A stretch of DNA of 64,000 nt from Chryseobacterium edaphi (GTDB lineage: Bacteria; Bacteroidota; Bacteroidia; Flavobacteriales; Weeksellaceae): assembly GCF_025628985.1 (NCBI RefSeq), contig NZ_JAOTEM010000003.1:310001-374000 (forward strand). The letters run 5' to 3'. Position 1 is the stretch's first letter. Every line of letters begins with the position of its first letter. Below are positions 1 through 8,377 of this stretch, piece after piece. Position numbers and translations under genes: made by a program. The notes under the pieces were generated by a model. The model had not been told where the DNA came from, did no database searches, and saw nothing but the letters and a program-made list of their open reading frames with translations.

Positions 1-644
1 TACTCAAATCTGATCATACTTGTTCTTCCAGAAATATATTTAAATTAAAAAAACTTTAGAAAATAATTATTTTAGAAGGTTTATACTCTATACTCCTTTG
101 TGAAAATAGACATTACGTTTTAAAATCAAGGATTGTCACATACAGAATTTGATAAACTTAATATTGGTTACCCAATCAATGATAATGATATAATTCAGCT
201 TAATAATATTAGACTAATTAAAACTCTTCCCAACCTTCTCTATACATATAATAAACATAGCTTATCATATTTTTCAAAAGTCGAAAATTACATCTCGGCA
301 GTTTGATGATTAAAGACATTTTTCATAAAATCTTAAATGCTTTAGAATTAAATAGAAGACTCGCTAAATTAAATTTAAAAGTAAAGTTTTTCACAATATT
401 TCAATGCAAAATATCAATTCAGATACATTAATACGTCTAGAAAATTTGTTTTTGGATCAAATTTTAATAAAAATTTAAACTAAAATGTTTTGATATTTAA
501 AAAACTAAAATATCATTTCCATCGAATAGATTTAAATTAAATGATAAACACCTGAAAACTAAAATACTAAAGTCTGAGACAATAAAATAAGCGGTATTGA
601 TCGACAAAAAAGACTAAAAAAATGTTTTATCGTAAAGAATTTTA
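1..644. other. AT-rich stretch without a convincing gene
   Basis: No complete gene of normal length is visible. Three pieces look coding on the plus strand. Frame 1 from the window edge ends at a TAA at 46-48 and reads like the C-terminus of an upstream protein (ends LPEIYLN). An open frame without an ATG runs from 124 to a TGA at 304-306. A 41-codon ATG frame at 306-431 overlaps that stop as TGATG. The amino-acid composition of these frames is protein-like, but no family is recognised. They may be remains of a decayed gene or chance frames in AT-rich DNA. The rest of the stretch shows nothing but poly-A and poly-T tracts. Confidence 0.4.
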
Positions 645-652
645 TATATTTG
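645..652 (+). promoter_or_regulatory. Bacteroidota -7 promoter element of acpP
   Basis: TATATTTG matches the Bacteroidota sigma-A -7 consensus TAnnTTTG and lies 31 bp upstream of the acpP start codon. No clear TTTG -33 element is seen at the expected spacing. It probably drives the acpP-fabF-rnc cluster. Confidence 0.55.
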
Positions 653-683
653 CACAATCTAACAATTAAAAAAATAATTTACT

Positions 684-923
684 ATGTCAGACATTGCATC
701 AAGAGTAAAAGCTATCATCGCTGATAAGCTTGACGTTGAAGAAACAGAGGTAACTCCAGAGGCTAGCTTCACAAATGATTTAGGAGCTGACTCACTTGAT
801 ACCGTTGAGTTAATCATGGAATTTGAAAAAGAATTTAACATTCAGATCCCTGATGACCAAGCTGAAAAAATTACTACTGTAGGGCACGCTATTGCTTACA
901 TTGAAGAAGTAGTAAATAAATAA
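684..923 (+). CDS. acpP: Acyl carrier protein
   Basis: This cytosolic acyl carrier protein holds growing acyl chains on a 4'-phosphopantetheine arm during type II fatty-acid synthesis. The 79-residue acidic protein has the usual family length. It carries the attachment motif GADSLD, with Ser37 as the modified serine, followed by the conserved helix starting TVELIMEFE. It is the first gene of a cluster with fabF 32 bp downstream, the normal bacterial pairing. A TAnnTTTG promoter element lies just upstream. The start is supported by conservation of the N-terminus ([12 protein letters not shown]). Confidence 0.97.
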   Translation: MSDIASRVKAIIADKLDVEETEVTPEASFTNDLGADSLDTVELIMEFEKEFNIQIPDDQAEKITTVGHAIAYIEEVVNK

Positions 924-955
924 TATTCTTCAACAAAGGAAAATTTACAAAGTTT

Positions 956-2200
956 ATGGAATTAAAAAGAGTAGTTGTAACCGGTTTTGGCGCCTTAACA
1001 CCCATCGGTAATAATGCGAATGAATACTGGGAAAGTCTTGTAAAAGGCGAGAGCGGAGCCGCTCCGATTACTCTTTTTGATGCCACAAACTTTAAAACAA
1101 GGTTTGCTTGCGAGGTGAAAAACTTCGATCCATTAGATCATTTTGACAAAAAAGATGCTAAAAAAATGGATCGTAACACCCAACTTGGTATGGTAGCTGC
1201 AAGAGAAGCAGTTGCGCATTCAAGGATTATGGAAGACAATGTAGATAAAAACAGAGTCGGAGTAATCTGGGGTTCCGGAATTGGTGGTTTAGAAACTTTT
1301 GAAACTGAGGTTTTAGGGTGGGCAAATACAGATATCCCGAGATTCAACCCATTTTTTATTCCTAAAATGATTGCGGACATCACTCCGGGACATATTTCAA
1401 TAGAATATGGTTTCCACGGTCCCAATTATACTACGGTTTCTGCTTGTGCTTCATCTGCAAATGCATTGATTGATTCTAAAATGCTGATCCAGCTAGGAAA
1501 GGCAGACGTTATTGTTTGCGGAGGCTCAGAAGCTGCCGTTACAGCAAGTGGCGTTGGCGGTTTCAATGCAATGATGGCACTTTCGACAAGAAATGAAGAT
1601 CCTCTTACTGCTTCAAGACCCTTTGACAAAGACAGAGATGGTTTTGTACTGGGTGAAGGTGCAGGAGCAATCATTCTTGAAGAATATGAACACGCTGTAA
1701 AGCGCGGTGCAACAATATATGCAGAATTATTAGGTGGCGGTATGAGTGCAGATGCACACCACATGACGGCACCACATCCTGAAGGTTTAGGAGCTTATTT
1801 AGTAATGAAAAATTGCTTGGAAGATGCAGAATTAACTGCTGATGAAGTAGACCACATCAATATGCATGGTACCTCTACTCCATTAGGAGATCTCGCAGAA
1901 TCTAGCGCAATTTCAAAATTATTTGGTGAGCATGCTTATGACATTCAGATTAATTCTACAAAATCAATGACAGGTCACCTTTTGGGTGCAGCCGGAGTTA
2001 TTGAGGCTATTGCTGCTTTGGGATCTATTATCCACGGTATTGTTCCTCCAACGATCAATCACTTTACTGATGATGAAAAAATCGACAGCCGATTGGATTT
2101 TACATTCAATAAAGCTGTAAAGAAAGATGTGAAAGTAGCTATGAGTAACACTTTCGGGTTTGGTGGACACAACGCTTGCGTTCTATTCAAGAAAATCTAA
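956..2200 (+). CDS. fabF: Beta-ketoacyl-ACP synthase II
   Basis: FabF condenses malonyl-ACP with acyl-ACP in the elongation step of type II fatty-acid synthesis. At 414 residues it has the normal length of the family. The thiolase-fold catalytic triad is visible: Cys164 in TVSACASSANA, His304 in NMHGTSTPLGD and His341 in TGHLLGAAG, with the structural NSTKS motif before the last. It follows acpP at 32 bp and precedes rnc by 10 bp, so the three genes are probably co-transcribed. FabB is an alternative within the same superfamily, but the acpP linkage and overall sequence favour FabF. Confidence 0.96.
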   Translation: MELKRVVVTGFGALTPIGNNANEYWESLVKGESGAAPITLFDATNFKTRFACEVKNFDPLDHFDKKDAKKMDRNTQLGMVAAREAVAHSRIMEDNVDKNRVGVIWGSGIGGLETFETEVLGWANTDIPRFNPFFIPKMIADITPGHISIEYGFHGPNYTTVSACASSANALIDSKMLIQLGKADVIVCGGSEAAVTASGVGGFNAMMALSTRNEDPLTASRPFDKDRDGFVLGEGAGAIILEEYEHAVKRGATIYAELLGGGMSADAHHMTAPHPEGLGAYLVMKNCLEDAELTADEVDHINMHGTSTPLGDLAESSAISKLFGEHAYDIQINSTKSMTGHLLGAAGVIEAIAALGSIIHGIVPPTINHFTDDEKIDSRLDFTFNKAVKKDVKVAMSNTFGFGGHNACVLFKKI

Positions 2201-2210
2201 TTATTACTGA

Positions 2211-2975
2211 ATGGAGTTACAGAAATACTTTTCTAAATTCCTTCTCAAACAAAGAAAAAAAGTATTAACGGAAAGAGATTATTTCCTGAGCATTGAGCTT
2301 AATAAAATTTTAGGCATCCCTGTTCAGAATATCAACTTTTACCGTGAAGCTTTTTCTATTAAAAGTTCTTCTAAAAATCAGGACAGCAACTACGAAAGAC
2401 TTGAGTTTTTGGGAGATTCTGTTTTGGGTACAATTGTTTCATGTCATTTGTTCAGCACTTATCCTAAAGGTAACGAAGGATATATGACGCAGATGAAGTC
2501 TAAAATTGTAAATAGGAAGAATCTGAATAAATTAGGAGAAGATTTAAAACTTACCGATCTTTTACAAAAAAACAACAATTCTGCTGCTTTAGGAGAAAAC
2601 ATTTCAGGTAATCTCTTTGAAGCATTAGTTGGTGCCGTTTATCTTGATTTTCAATATGATACATGCAAAAGAATCGTATTGGAAAGACTCTTGACTCCCT
2701 CAGAAATCAATAAGCTTGAAAATAAAATTGTAAGCTATAAAGGTCTTCTGCTTGAATGGAGTCAAAAGAAAAAACTCAACATCAAATATGAAACCTGTGA
2801 AGAAATTCAGGTGAACAAAAGCATTGTTTTCCGCTGTCATGTTTGGTTGGGTGAAGAAAAAATTGCCAATGCAACAGAAACTTCCAAAAAGAAAGCTGAA
2901 GAAAAAGCGGCGCAGAGAGCATTTTATATTTTAAATAAAAAAGAAAATATTCTTGGAAATCCAAAAACTGTATGA
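2211..2975 (+). CDS. rnc: Ribonuclease III
   Basis: RNase III cleaves double-stranded RNA and processes rRNA precursors. The N-terminal catalytic domain (about residues 40-160) contains the family signature ERLEFLGDSVLG with the metal-binding acidic residues. The C-terminal part (about 165-243) is a double-stranded RNA-binding domain ending in a lysine-rich KKKAEEKAAQRAF helix. At 254 residues it is slightly longer than the E. coli enzyme because of an N-terminal extension. The acpP-fabF-rnc order is widespread in bacteria. The last 23 bases overlap the next gene, which suggests translational coupling. Confidence 0.96.
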   Translation: MELQKYFSKFLLKQRKKVLTERDYFLSIELNKILGIPVQNINFYREAFSIKSSSKNQDSNYERLEFLGDSVLGTIVSCHLFSTYPKGNEGYMTQMKSKIVNRKNLNKLGEDLKLTDLLQKNNNSAALGENISGNLFEALVGAVYLDFQYDTCKRIVLERLLTPSEINKLENKIVSYKGLLLEWSQKKKLNIKYETCEEIQVNKSIVFRCHVWLGEEKIANATETSKKKAEEKAAQRAFYILNKKENILGNPKTV

Positions 2976-3426
2976 TCTTGACGATATAGAATTTGAAGAT
3001 ATTACCATAGGTTTGGTAAGATTAGCCAAAAATATACCCGATCACGAGTTTTTTTTTAAAATTAATCAAAGTAACGATCTTACATTTTCGAGAATTAAAG
3101 ATCTCGTTTTTCACGGCGTATATTATGATTATTATTTTCCAAGATTTGAAGCATACCACAAGTTTACAAAGACTTGCTTCACTTTTATTTCAAACAAATC
3201 ATCAGAAAGTAAACAAAAAAAGTTACAAACTGAACTCTTCTCAGAAGAAGAAAACATTAAATTTTTATTAATTAATCAGACAGAAGTAGAATATATTCTG
3301 CATAGTCCGGAACAATTCACTGATTTTTCCGTAATTTTGCTGCCTGAAAATCTTGTGTTTCCGATTCAAGATTACAATTTGAGTTCTGAAGAAGAACTTT
3401 ATCAAATAATACAGTATTATGAATAA
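2953..3426 (+). CDS. IPExxxVDY-family protein (function unknown)
   Basis: This 157-residue protein resembles the Bacteroidota IPExxxVDY family, which is typically encoded between rnc and pyk and has no established function. A variant of the naming motif may be present near the C-terminus (LPEN...PIQDY). It has no signal peptide or membrane segment and is rich in Phe, Tyr and acidic residues. The start taken here is a TTG at 2953, because no ATG exists nearby in frame and the sequence MEIQKLYDLDD then follows directly. The gene overlaps rnc by 23 bp and pyk by 8 bp, so all three are very likely translated as one unit. Confidence 0.8.
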   Translation: MEIQKLYDLDDIEFEDITIGLVRLAKNIPDHEFFFKINQSNDLTFSRIKDLVFHGVYYDYYFPRFEAYHKFTKTCFTFISNKSSESKQKKLQTELFSEEENIKFLLINQTEVEYILHSPEQFTDFSVILLPENLVFPIQDYNLSSEEELYQIIQYYE

Positions 3427-4864
3427 GTATTTAAAGAAAACAAAAATTATCGCAACGCTTGGACCCGCTTCCTCTTCAAAGGAAGTTATGTTAGGATTGA
3501 TGAAAGCTGGTGTTGACGTATTTAGAATAAATTTTTCACACGCTGATTACGACTTGGTTCGTACAAATATTCAAACCATTAGAGATCTTAATAAAGAATA
3601 CGGATATTCTGTTGGAATTCTTGCCGATTTACAAGGTCCAAAACTAAGAGTGGGTGTTGTAAAAGAAGGATCATACTTAAATCCAGGTGATGTTTTAACA
3701 TTCACAAATGAAAAGATTGAGGGAGATTCTACGAAAGTTTTTATGACTTATCAGCAATTTCCTCAGGATGTAAGAGTAGGGGAAAGAATTTTGATCGATG
3801 ACGGTAAATTGGTTTTGGAAGTTCTTGAAACTAATAATATTGACACTGTAAAGGCAAAAACAATTCAGGGTGGACCATTGAGTTCTAAAAAAGGAGTTAA
3901 TCTTCCTAATACGAACGTATCACTTCCTGCTTTGACGGAAAAAGATATTCTGGATGCCAACTTTATGCTCGACATGGAAGTTGACTGGATCGCTCTTTCA
4001 TTCGTACGTCATGCACAGGATATTATCGATTTGAAAGAATTGATGTCTAAGCACCCGAACGGAAAATTGAAAACTCCGATCATCGCAAAAATTGAAAAGC
4101 CGGAAGGTGTAAAAAATATTGACCAGATTCTTTTGGAATGTGATGCAATTATGGTTGCCCGTGGAGACCTTGGTGTAGAAGTTCCGATGGAAGAAGTTCC
4201 TGCTATTCAGAAAACTTTGGTTGAGAAGGCAAGATTCTATTCTAAGCCTGTAATTATCGCTACACAGATGATGGAAACGATGATTAATAGTTTAACCCCG
4301 ACAAGAGCAGAAGTAAATGATGTTGCTAACTCTGTACTTGATGGTGCTGATGCAGTAATGCTTTCAGGTGAGACTTCTGTAGGTAGATATCCAATTCAGG
4401 TGGTTGAAAATATGGCGAAAATCGTTCAGAATATTGAGCAGACTAATTTTTACCAACATAAAAATGAACCGATCGAAAAAGATTTCAACTGTATTGACGA
4501 AAGATTTATCACGAATAGAGTATGTCTTGCAGCGGTAAGAATTGCTAAGAGTACAAATGTTTCTGCGATTGTTACTTTAACGAATTCAGGATATACAGCA
4601 TTCCAGATTTCTGCTCACAGACCCAATTCTCACATCATTGTTTACAGTTCAAACCGAAGAGTGATCACGATGCTGAATTTACTTTGGGGAGTTCGTGCTT
4701 ATTATTATGATATGAATAAATCTACTGACGAAACGATTATTCAGGTGAATATGCTGACTCATAATCATGGTTATATTGAGACCGGAGATTTTGTAATCAA
4801 CATCAACGCTACTCCATCTTACGAAGGAGGAAAAACGAATACTTTAAGATTAACAACTGTTTAA
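3419..4864 (+). CDS. pyk: Pyruvate kinase
   Basis: Pyruvate kinase converts phosphoenolpyruvate and ADP to pyruvate and ATP, the last step of glycolysis. The 481-residue length is normal. Visible motifs are the N-terminal KIIATLGPAS, RINFSHA, the active-site region IIAKIEKPEGV with the catalytic lysine, and VARGDLGVEVP. The C-terminal regulatory domain (about 355-481) follows. The ATG overlaps the preceding gene by 8 bp. A strong terminator at 4882-4914 closes the cluster that begins at acpP. Confidence 0.97.
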   Translation: MNKYLKKTKIIATLGPASSSKEVMLGLMKAGVDVFRINFSHADYDLVRTNIQTIRDLNKEYGYSVGILADLQGPKLRVGVVKEGSYLNPGDVLTFTNEKIEGDSTKVFMTYQQFPQDVRVGERILIDDGKLVLEVLETNNIDTVKAKTIQGGPLSSKKGVNLPNTNVSLPALTEKDILDANFMLDMEVDWIALSFVRHAQDIIDLKELMSKHPNGKLKTPIIAKIEKPEGVKNIDQILLECDAIMVARGDLGVEVPMEEVPAIQKTLVEKARFYSKPVIIATQMMETMINSLTPTRAEVNDVANSVLDGADAVMLSGETSVGRYPIQVVENMAKIVQNIEQTNFYQHKNEPIEKDFNCIDERFITNRVCLAAVRIAKSTNVSAIVTLTNSGYTAFQISAHRPNSHIIVYSSNRRVITMLNLLWGVRAYYYDMNKSTDETIIQVNMLTHNHGYIETGDFVININATPSYEGGKTNTLRLTTV

Positions 4865-4881
4865 TCTCTCACTCATAAAGC

Positions 4882-4914
4882 AAAAACTCTCGATGTTCTC
4901 GAGAGTTTTTTTTG
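4882..4914. terminator. Bidirectional terminator between pyk and aldehyde dehydrogenase
   Basis: A perfect 9-bp stem, AACTCTCGA at 4885-4893 and TCGAGAGTT at 4899-4907, with a 5-base loop is followed by a run of eight T. The reverse strand has a run of five T, so it can also serve the convergent aldehyde dehydrogenase gene. Confidence 0.85.
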
Positions 4915-4923
4915 TCTTCTTTC

Positions 4924-6216
4924 TTATTTTCCTAAAATAGTCTTTGCGGTGACAAACTCCTTTAAAGCTAATAGAGATAGCTCTGTTCCATATCCTGAAG
5001 ACTTTGTACCTCCGAACGGAAATCTTGGATCAGAACTCGTCATTCTGTTAATATTCACCGTTCCTGACTCTAAACCGTTGATGAAAAATTGTTGACGATC
5101 TTTATTCTTTGTCCAGACTGAGTTTGAAAGCCCGAAAGAAATATTGTTTGCCATTTCTAAAGCTTTGTCATCATTATCAGCAATCATGACCATTCCGAGC
5201 GGACCAAATAATTCTTCCTGTAGAATAGGATTTCCTTCTTTCACACTAACTAGTCCGGGATTAAATTCAGTATCAGAAATTCTTTCCAAAGGAATGATAG
5301 CTTCTGCTCCATTATCCAAAGCTTTTTGATATTGTTTTTCTAAATCATCCGCCAAATCAGCTCTTGCCATTCCTGCTAATTTCGTTTCCTTATTCATCGG
5401 ATCAGCGGGAATATATTTTTTATACTCTTCGATAAATTTAGGTAAGAAATCAAATTCTATATCTTTCTGAATAATAAATCTTTTTGCAGCTACACAGGTT
5501 TGTCCGCAATTTTGAAGTCTTGCCAAAGCACCAACTTTTGCTGCTTCATCTAAATCTGCATCATCTAACACTATAAAAGCATCGCTTCCTCCTAGTTCAA
5601 GCAAAGATTTTTTAATTTTCTGTCCGGCAATTGATGCCACTTCGGCTCCTGCTTTTTCGCTTCCGGTAAGACTTACACCCTTAATAATTGGATGTTCAAG
5701 AATTTCTTTCACTTCTTTATGTCCAACTTCTAAATTCTGAAAAACACCTTCAGGAAAACCCGCTTCCACAAATATCTTTTCAATTGCATTTCCGCTTCCG
5801 AAACAGATTGATGCATGTTTTAAGACGACAGTATTTCCTGCTAAAATTGCCGGGGTTGCAAATCGTAGAACCTGCCAGAAAGGAAAATTCCAGGGCATTA
5901 CCCCTAGAATGACACCTTTCGGTACATAATGAATTTCTGAAATCGCATATTCAGATTCTATTTTTTCTGGTTGTAAAACGTTATCAGCTTCTGCATAATA
6001 ATTCATCATTAAAGCACATTTTTCTACTTCTGAAATAGATTGTGAAATGGGCTTATTCATTTCTTTGGTAATGATTTCTCCGAATTCTTCAGATTTAGAT
6101 TTAAATAATTCGGCAGCCTTTGCAATTAATTTTTGTCTGTCTGCAAAAGATACATTTTTCCACTGTTTAAAAGCTTTATCAGCTTTTATAAGTTTGGTTT
6201 CTATTGAGTGTTCCAT
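4924..6216 (-). CDS. NAD(P)-dependent aldehyde dehydrogenase, succinate-semialdehyde dehydrogenase-like
   Basis: This member of the aldehyde dehydrogenase superfamily most resembles the Sad/YneI group, which oxidises succinate semialdehyde to succinate. The cofactor-binding region has MPWNFPFWQV, the general-base glutamate lies in LLELGGSDAF, and the nucleophilic cysteine lies in NCGQTCVAAKRF. The C-terminal PFGGTKSSGYG motif is present. At 430 residues it is about 25-30 shorter than typical relatives at the N-terminus, where the usual NPATGE-type segment is missing; the ATG at 6216 is the only plausible start. The true substrate is not certain. It sits 131 bp downstream of hutG and may be its own unit. 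Confidence 0.85.
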   Translation of the reverse strand: MEHSIETKLIKADKAFKQWKNVSFADRQKLIAKAAELFKSKSEEFGEIITKEMNKPISQSISEVEKCALMMNYYAEADNVLQPEKIESEYAISEIHYVPKGVILGVMPWNFPFWQVLRFATPAILAGNTVVLKHASICFGSGNAIEKIFVEAGFPEGVFQNLEVGHKEVKEILEHPIIKGVSLTGSEKAGAEVASIAGQKIKKSLLELGGSDAFIVLDDADLDEAAKVGALARLQNCGQTCVAAKRFIIQKDIEFDFLPKFIEEYKKYIPADPMNKETKLAGMARADLADDLEKQYQKALDNGAEAIIPLERISDTEFNPGLVSVKEGNPILQEELFGPLGMVMIADNDDKALEMANNISFGLSNSVWTKNKDRQQFFINGLESGTVNINRMTSSDPRFPFGGTKSSGYGTELSLLALKEFVTAKTILGK

Positions 6217-6347
6217 GTAATAATTTCATTTAAAAAATTCAAAAAAATGAATTTTCTGCTTTTAGATAAAGCATGAGTAAAAGCAACAAAATATGTTCCT
6301 TAGTTATATTTAAAAAAATGATAATTTCTATTGAGTAAATTTGCCAT

Positions 6348-7262
6348 TTAAATCATAAACCACTCATTCACCAAACTAGCAGCTAATCTCGCTGTTCTTT
6401 CCTGAATATCAAATTGAGGATTTACTTCCGCAACATCCAAACCAACAAGCTTTTCACTTTTCAAAATATGTTTATAAAAGTGCATAAAAGCAGCATCTGT
6501 GAACAGTCCGTTGTAAGCAGCAGCAGAAACTCCTGGAGCGATTGAAGCATTAAAAACATCCATACAAATAGTCAGATATAAAACATCAACTGATTCAATA
6601 AGTTCAGTAATACGCTCATAGACTGAAGGAAGATTTTCAAAAAATATTTCGTCTGCTAATATATATTTCATCCCTAATTGATGAGCTGTATCAAATAATT
6701 TTAAAGTATTTGAATTTCTTTGGATCCCAATATGCAAAGTATGGTTATTTTCTTCCTGTGCAATTTGCCAGAATCCCGTTCCTGAACTAGCTCCTACTCC
6801 ATCTTCCGGTCTTCGGTTGTCAAAATGAGCATCGATATTAATGATTCCTATTTTCTTATCAGGAAAAGCATTTCTAATCCCGGAATAGTGGGCAAAAGTC
6901 ACTTCGTGACCGCCTCCCAAAACCATAGATTTTGCTCCTTTAGCCAAAACCTGAGAAACATTTTCTGCAAGTGTAGTTTGAGCTTTTTCTAAATCACCAT
7001 CTTCACAAGTAATATTTCCAAAATCAAGCATGGAAAAATCCGGCATGATGACAGGAAAATTAGCCATATTTTTTCTGATAATATCCGGAGCATCTTTCGC
7101 TCCTACTCTGCCTTTATTTCTTCTTACACCCTCATCCACTGCAAAACCGTGTAAAACGAAATCATTAGTTATAACAAGATCATGGTTTTCTGCTTCCCGC
7201 ACCCGCTGAAAAAGTCTGTGAAATAGTAGTTCTTCTCCGTCTAATCTTCCTTGCCAGATCAT
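6348..7262 (-). CDS. hutG: Formimidoylglutamase (arginase/ureohydrolase family)
   Basis: HutG hydrolyses N-formimidoyl-L-glutamate to glutamate and formamide, a terminal step of histidine degradation. The 304-residue protein shows ureohydrolase manganese-site motifs: GGGHE (His119), and IDAHFDNR with Asp144, His146 and Asp148. The last metal motif, normally SxDxD, reads TICMD (231-235), so Cys233 replaces the first aspartate while Asp235 is kept. The following APGVSA is typical of formimidoylglutamase rather than arginase. It is the last gene of an operon with a DUF695 gene (5-bp gap) and hutI, whose product is the substrate of this enzyme, which makes the assignment strong. Confidence 0.88.
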   Translation of the reverse strand: MIWQGRLDGEELLFHRLFQRVREAENHDLVITNDFVLHGFAVDEGVRRNKGRVGAKDAPDIIRKNMANFPVIMPDFSMLDFGNITCEDGDLEKAQTTLAENVSQVLAKGAKSMVLGGGHEVTFAHYSGIRNAFPDKKIGIINIDAHFDNRRPEDGVGASSGTGFWQIAQEENNHTLHIGIQRNSNTLKLFDTAHQLGMKYILADEIFFENLPSVYERITELIESVDVLYLTICMDVFNASIAPGVSAAAYNGLFTDAAFMHFYKHILKSEKLVGLDVAEVNPQFDIQERTARLAASLVNEWFMI

Positions 7263-7267
7263 ATTTT

Positions 7268-8377
7268 TTATATATTTTGATTGATATTATAGCGTTCGAA
7301 ACTTTGCCAGTATTTGTCTTTGTAAATTTCGAGAGACATTTTATATTCAGGATAATCTTTCATTATCTTTCTGAAAATTTTGGATGGCTCTCTGAAATCT
7401 TTGCTTGCAAAATAAGTTTCCTTTACATTATCTGCACTTTCCCTGCCAATGTACAAATGTCCGTTTTCATTTTTAAGTTCTTCGATTAATTTTTCTTCGA
7501 TATCACTTAATCTTTCATAGTCATTTTTCTCCGGAAGTCCATTATTGTTTTCACCGTTGTAGTGAGTTTTCAAAACCGAAATCCACGAATAAGAAGCTTT
7601 TGAGTCATACTCTAAAAGTGATGTATTAATTGCTGCAATAAGCGGAAGACCGTTGTGTAAACTCGCTTCAAAAATGGAAAACTTTTCCTCTTCGTCGAAA
7701 TTTTTTATGTTTTTATACTTTTCTGTAAATTCACGTTCTCTCCACTGCAAATAATCTTTCAATTTACTTACAGGAATAAGTTCTTGTGTTGCTTCATCTT
7801 TCCCGATGACATTAAATGTATCGATCTGAGTGGCAAAATTGAGTTCACCTAAAAAATTATCTAAAAAGATGCAAACTCCGTTTACAACAGAATCTTTATT
7901 TTCGTTATTCAAATTTTCATAAACAAAGGTGATATCAATCTCGTCGGGATAATTTTCTATTTCGTTGGCGTAGAAAAATATGTTTCCAGTTGTAAATTCG
8001 TGATCTTCCATTCTAATTCCGCTATCTAAATTCATTTCTGGTTTTAAAGCGGTAAATTTCCAATTTTCTAATGTTGGAGCAGCATCAATAAGTTCTTCAA
8101 CGAAAACAATATTTTTAATTTCACCTTCTGCAGTAACGATAAAATCTACTTTATCATCGTCACTTATTCCTGCAAGAAAATAAAATCCTTCGTTAATTTG
8201 GTGAAGGTTTGGAGAGATGATTTCAAAAAAATCTTTCTCAATGTTTATGCGGTTTTTTACAACTGCCTCAAATTCTTTTTCTTTAGTTAAAAACCAATCC
8301 CAAAAATCCTGATAAGTTAGAATTTCAAGATTAGAATTGTCTTCTTTTTTTCCGAACACTCGATCAAATATTCCCAT
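7268..8377 (-). CDS. DUF695 domain protein (function unknown)
   Basis: This 369-residue protein is acidic and soluble, without signal peptide or membrane segments. Its C-terminal third resembles the DUF695 family: a helical stretch, then GHLYIGRESADNVKETYF and a KIFRKIMKDYPEY segment. The N-terminal region may be a second, related uncharacterised domain. The gene overlaps hutI by 14 bp and is followed 5 bp later by hutG, so it is translated with two histidine-degradation enzymes. A role in that pathway is an inference from position only; no catalytic motif can be named. Confidence 0.72.
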   Translation of the reverse strand: MGIFDRVFGKKEDNSNLEILTYQDFWDWFLTKEKEFEAVVKNRINIEKDFFEIISPNLHQINEGFYFLAGISDDDKVDFIVTAEGEIKNIVFVEELIDAAPTLENWKFTALKPEMNLDSGIRMEDHEFTTGNIFFYANEIENYPDEIDITFVYENLNNENKDSVVNGVCIFLDNFLGELNFATQIDTFNVIGKDEATQELIPVSKLKDYLQWREREFTEKYKNIKNFDEEEKFSIFEASLHNGLPLIAAINTSLLEYDSKASYSWISVLKTHYNGENNNGLPEKNDYERLSDIEEKLIEELKNENGHLYIGRESADNVKETYFASKDFREPSKIFRKIMKDYPEYKMSLEIYKDKYWQSFERYNINQNI

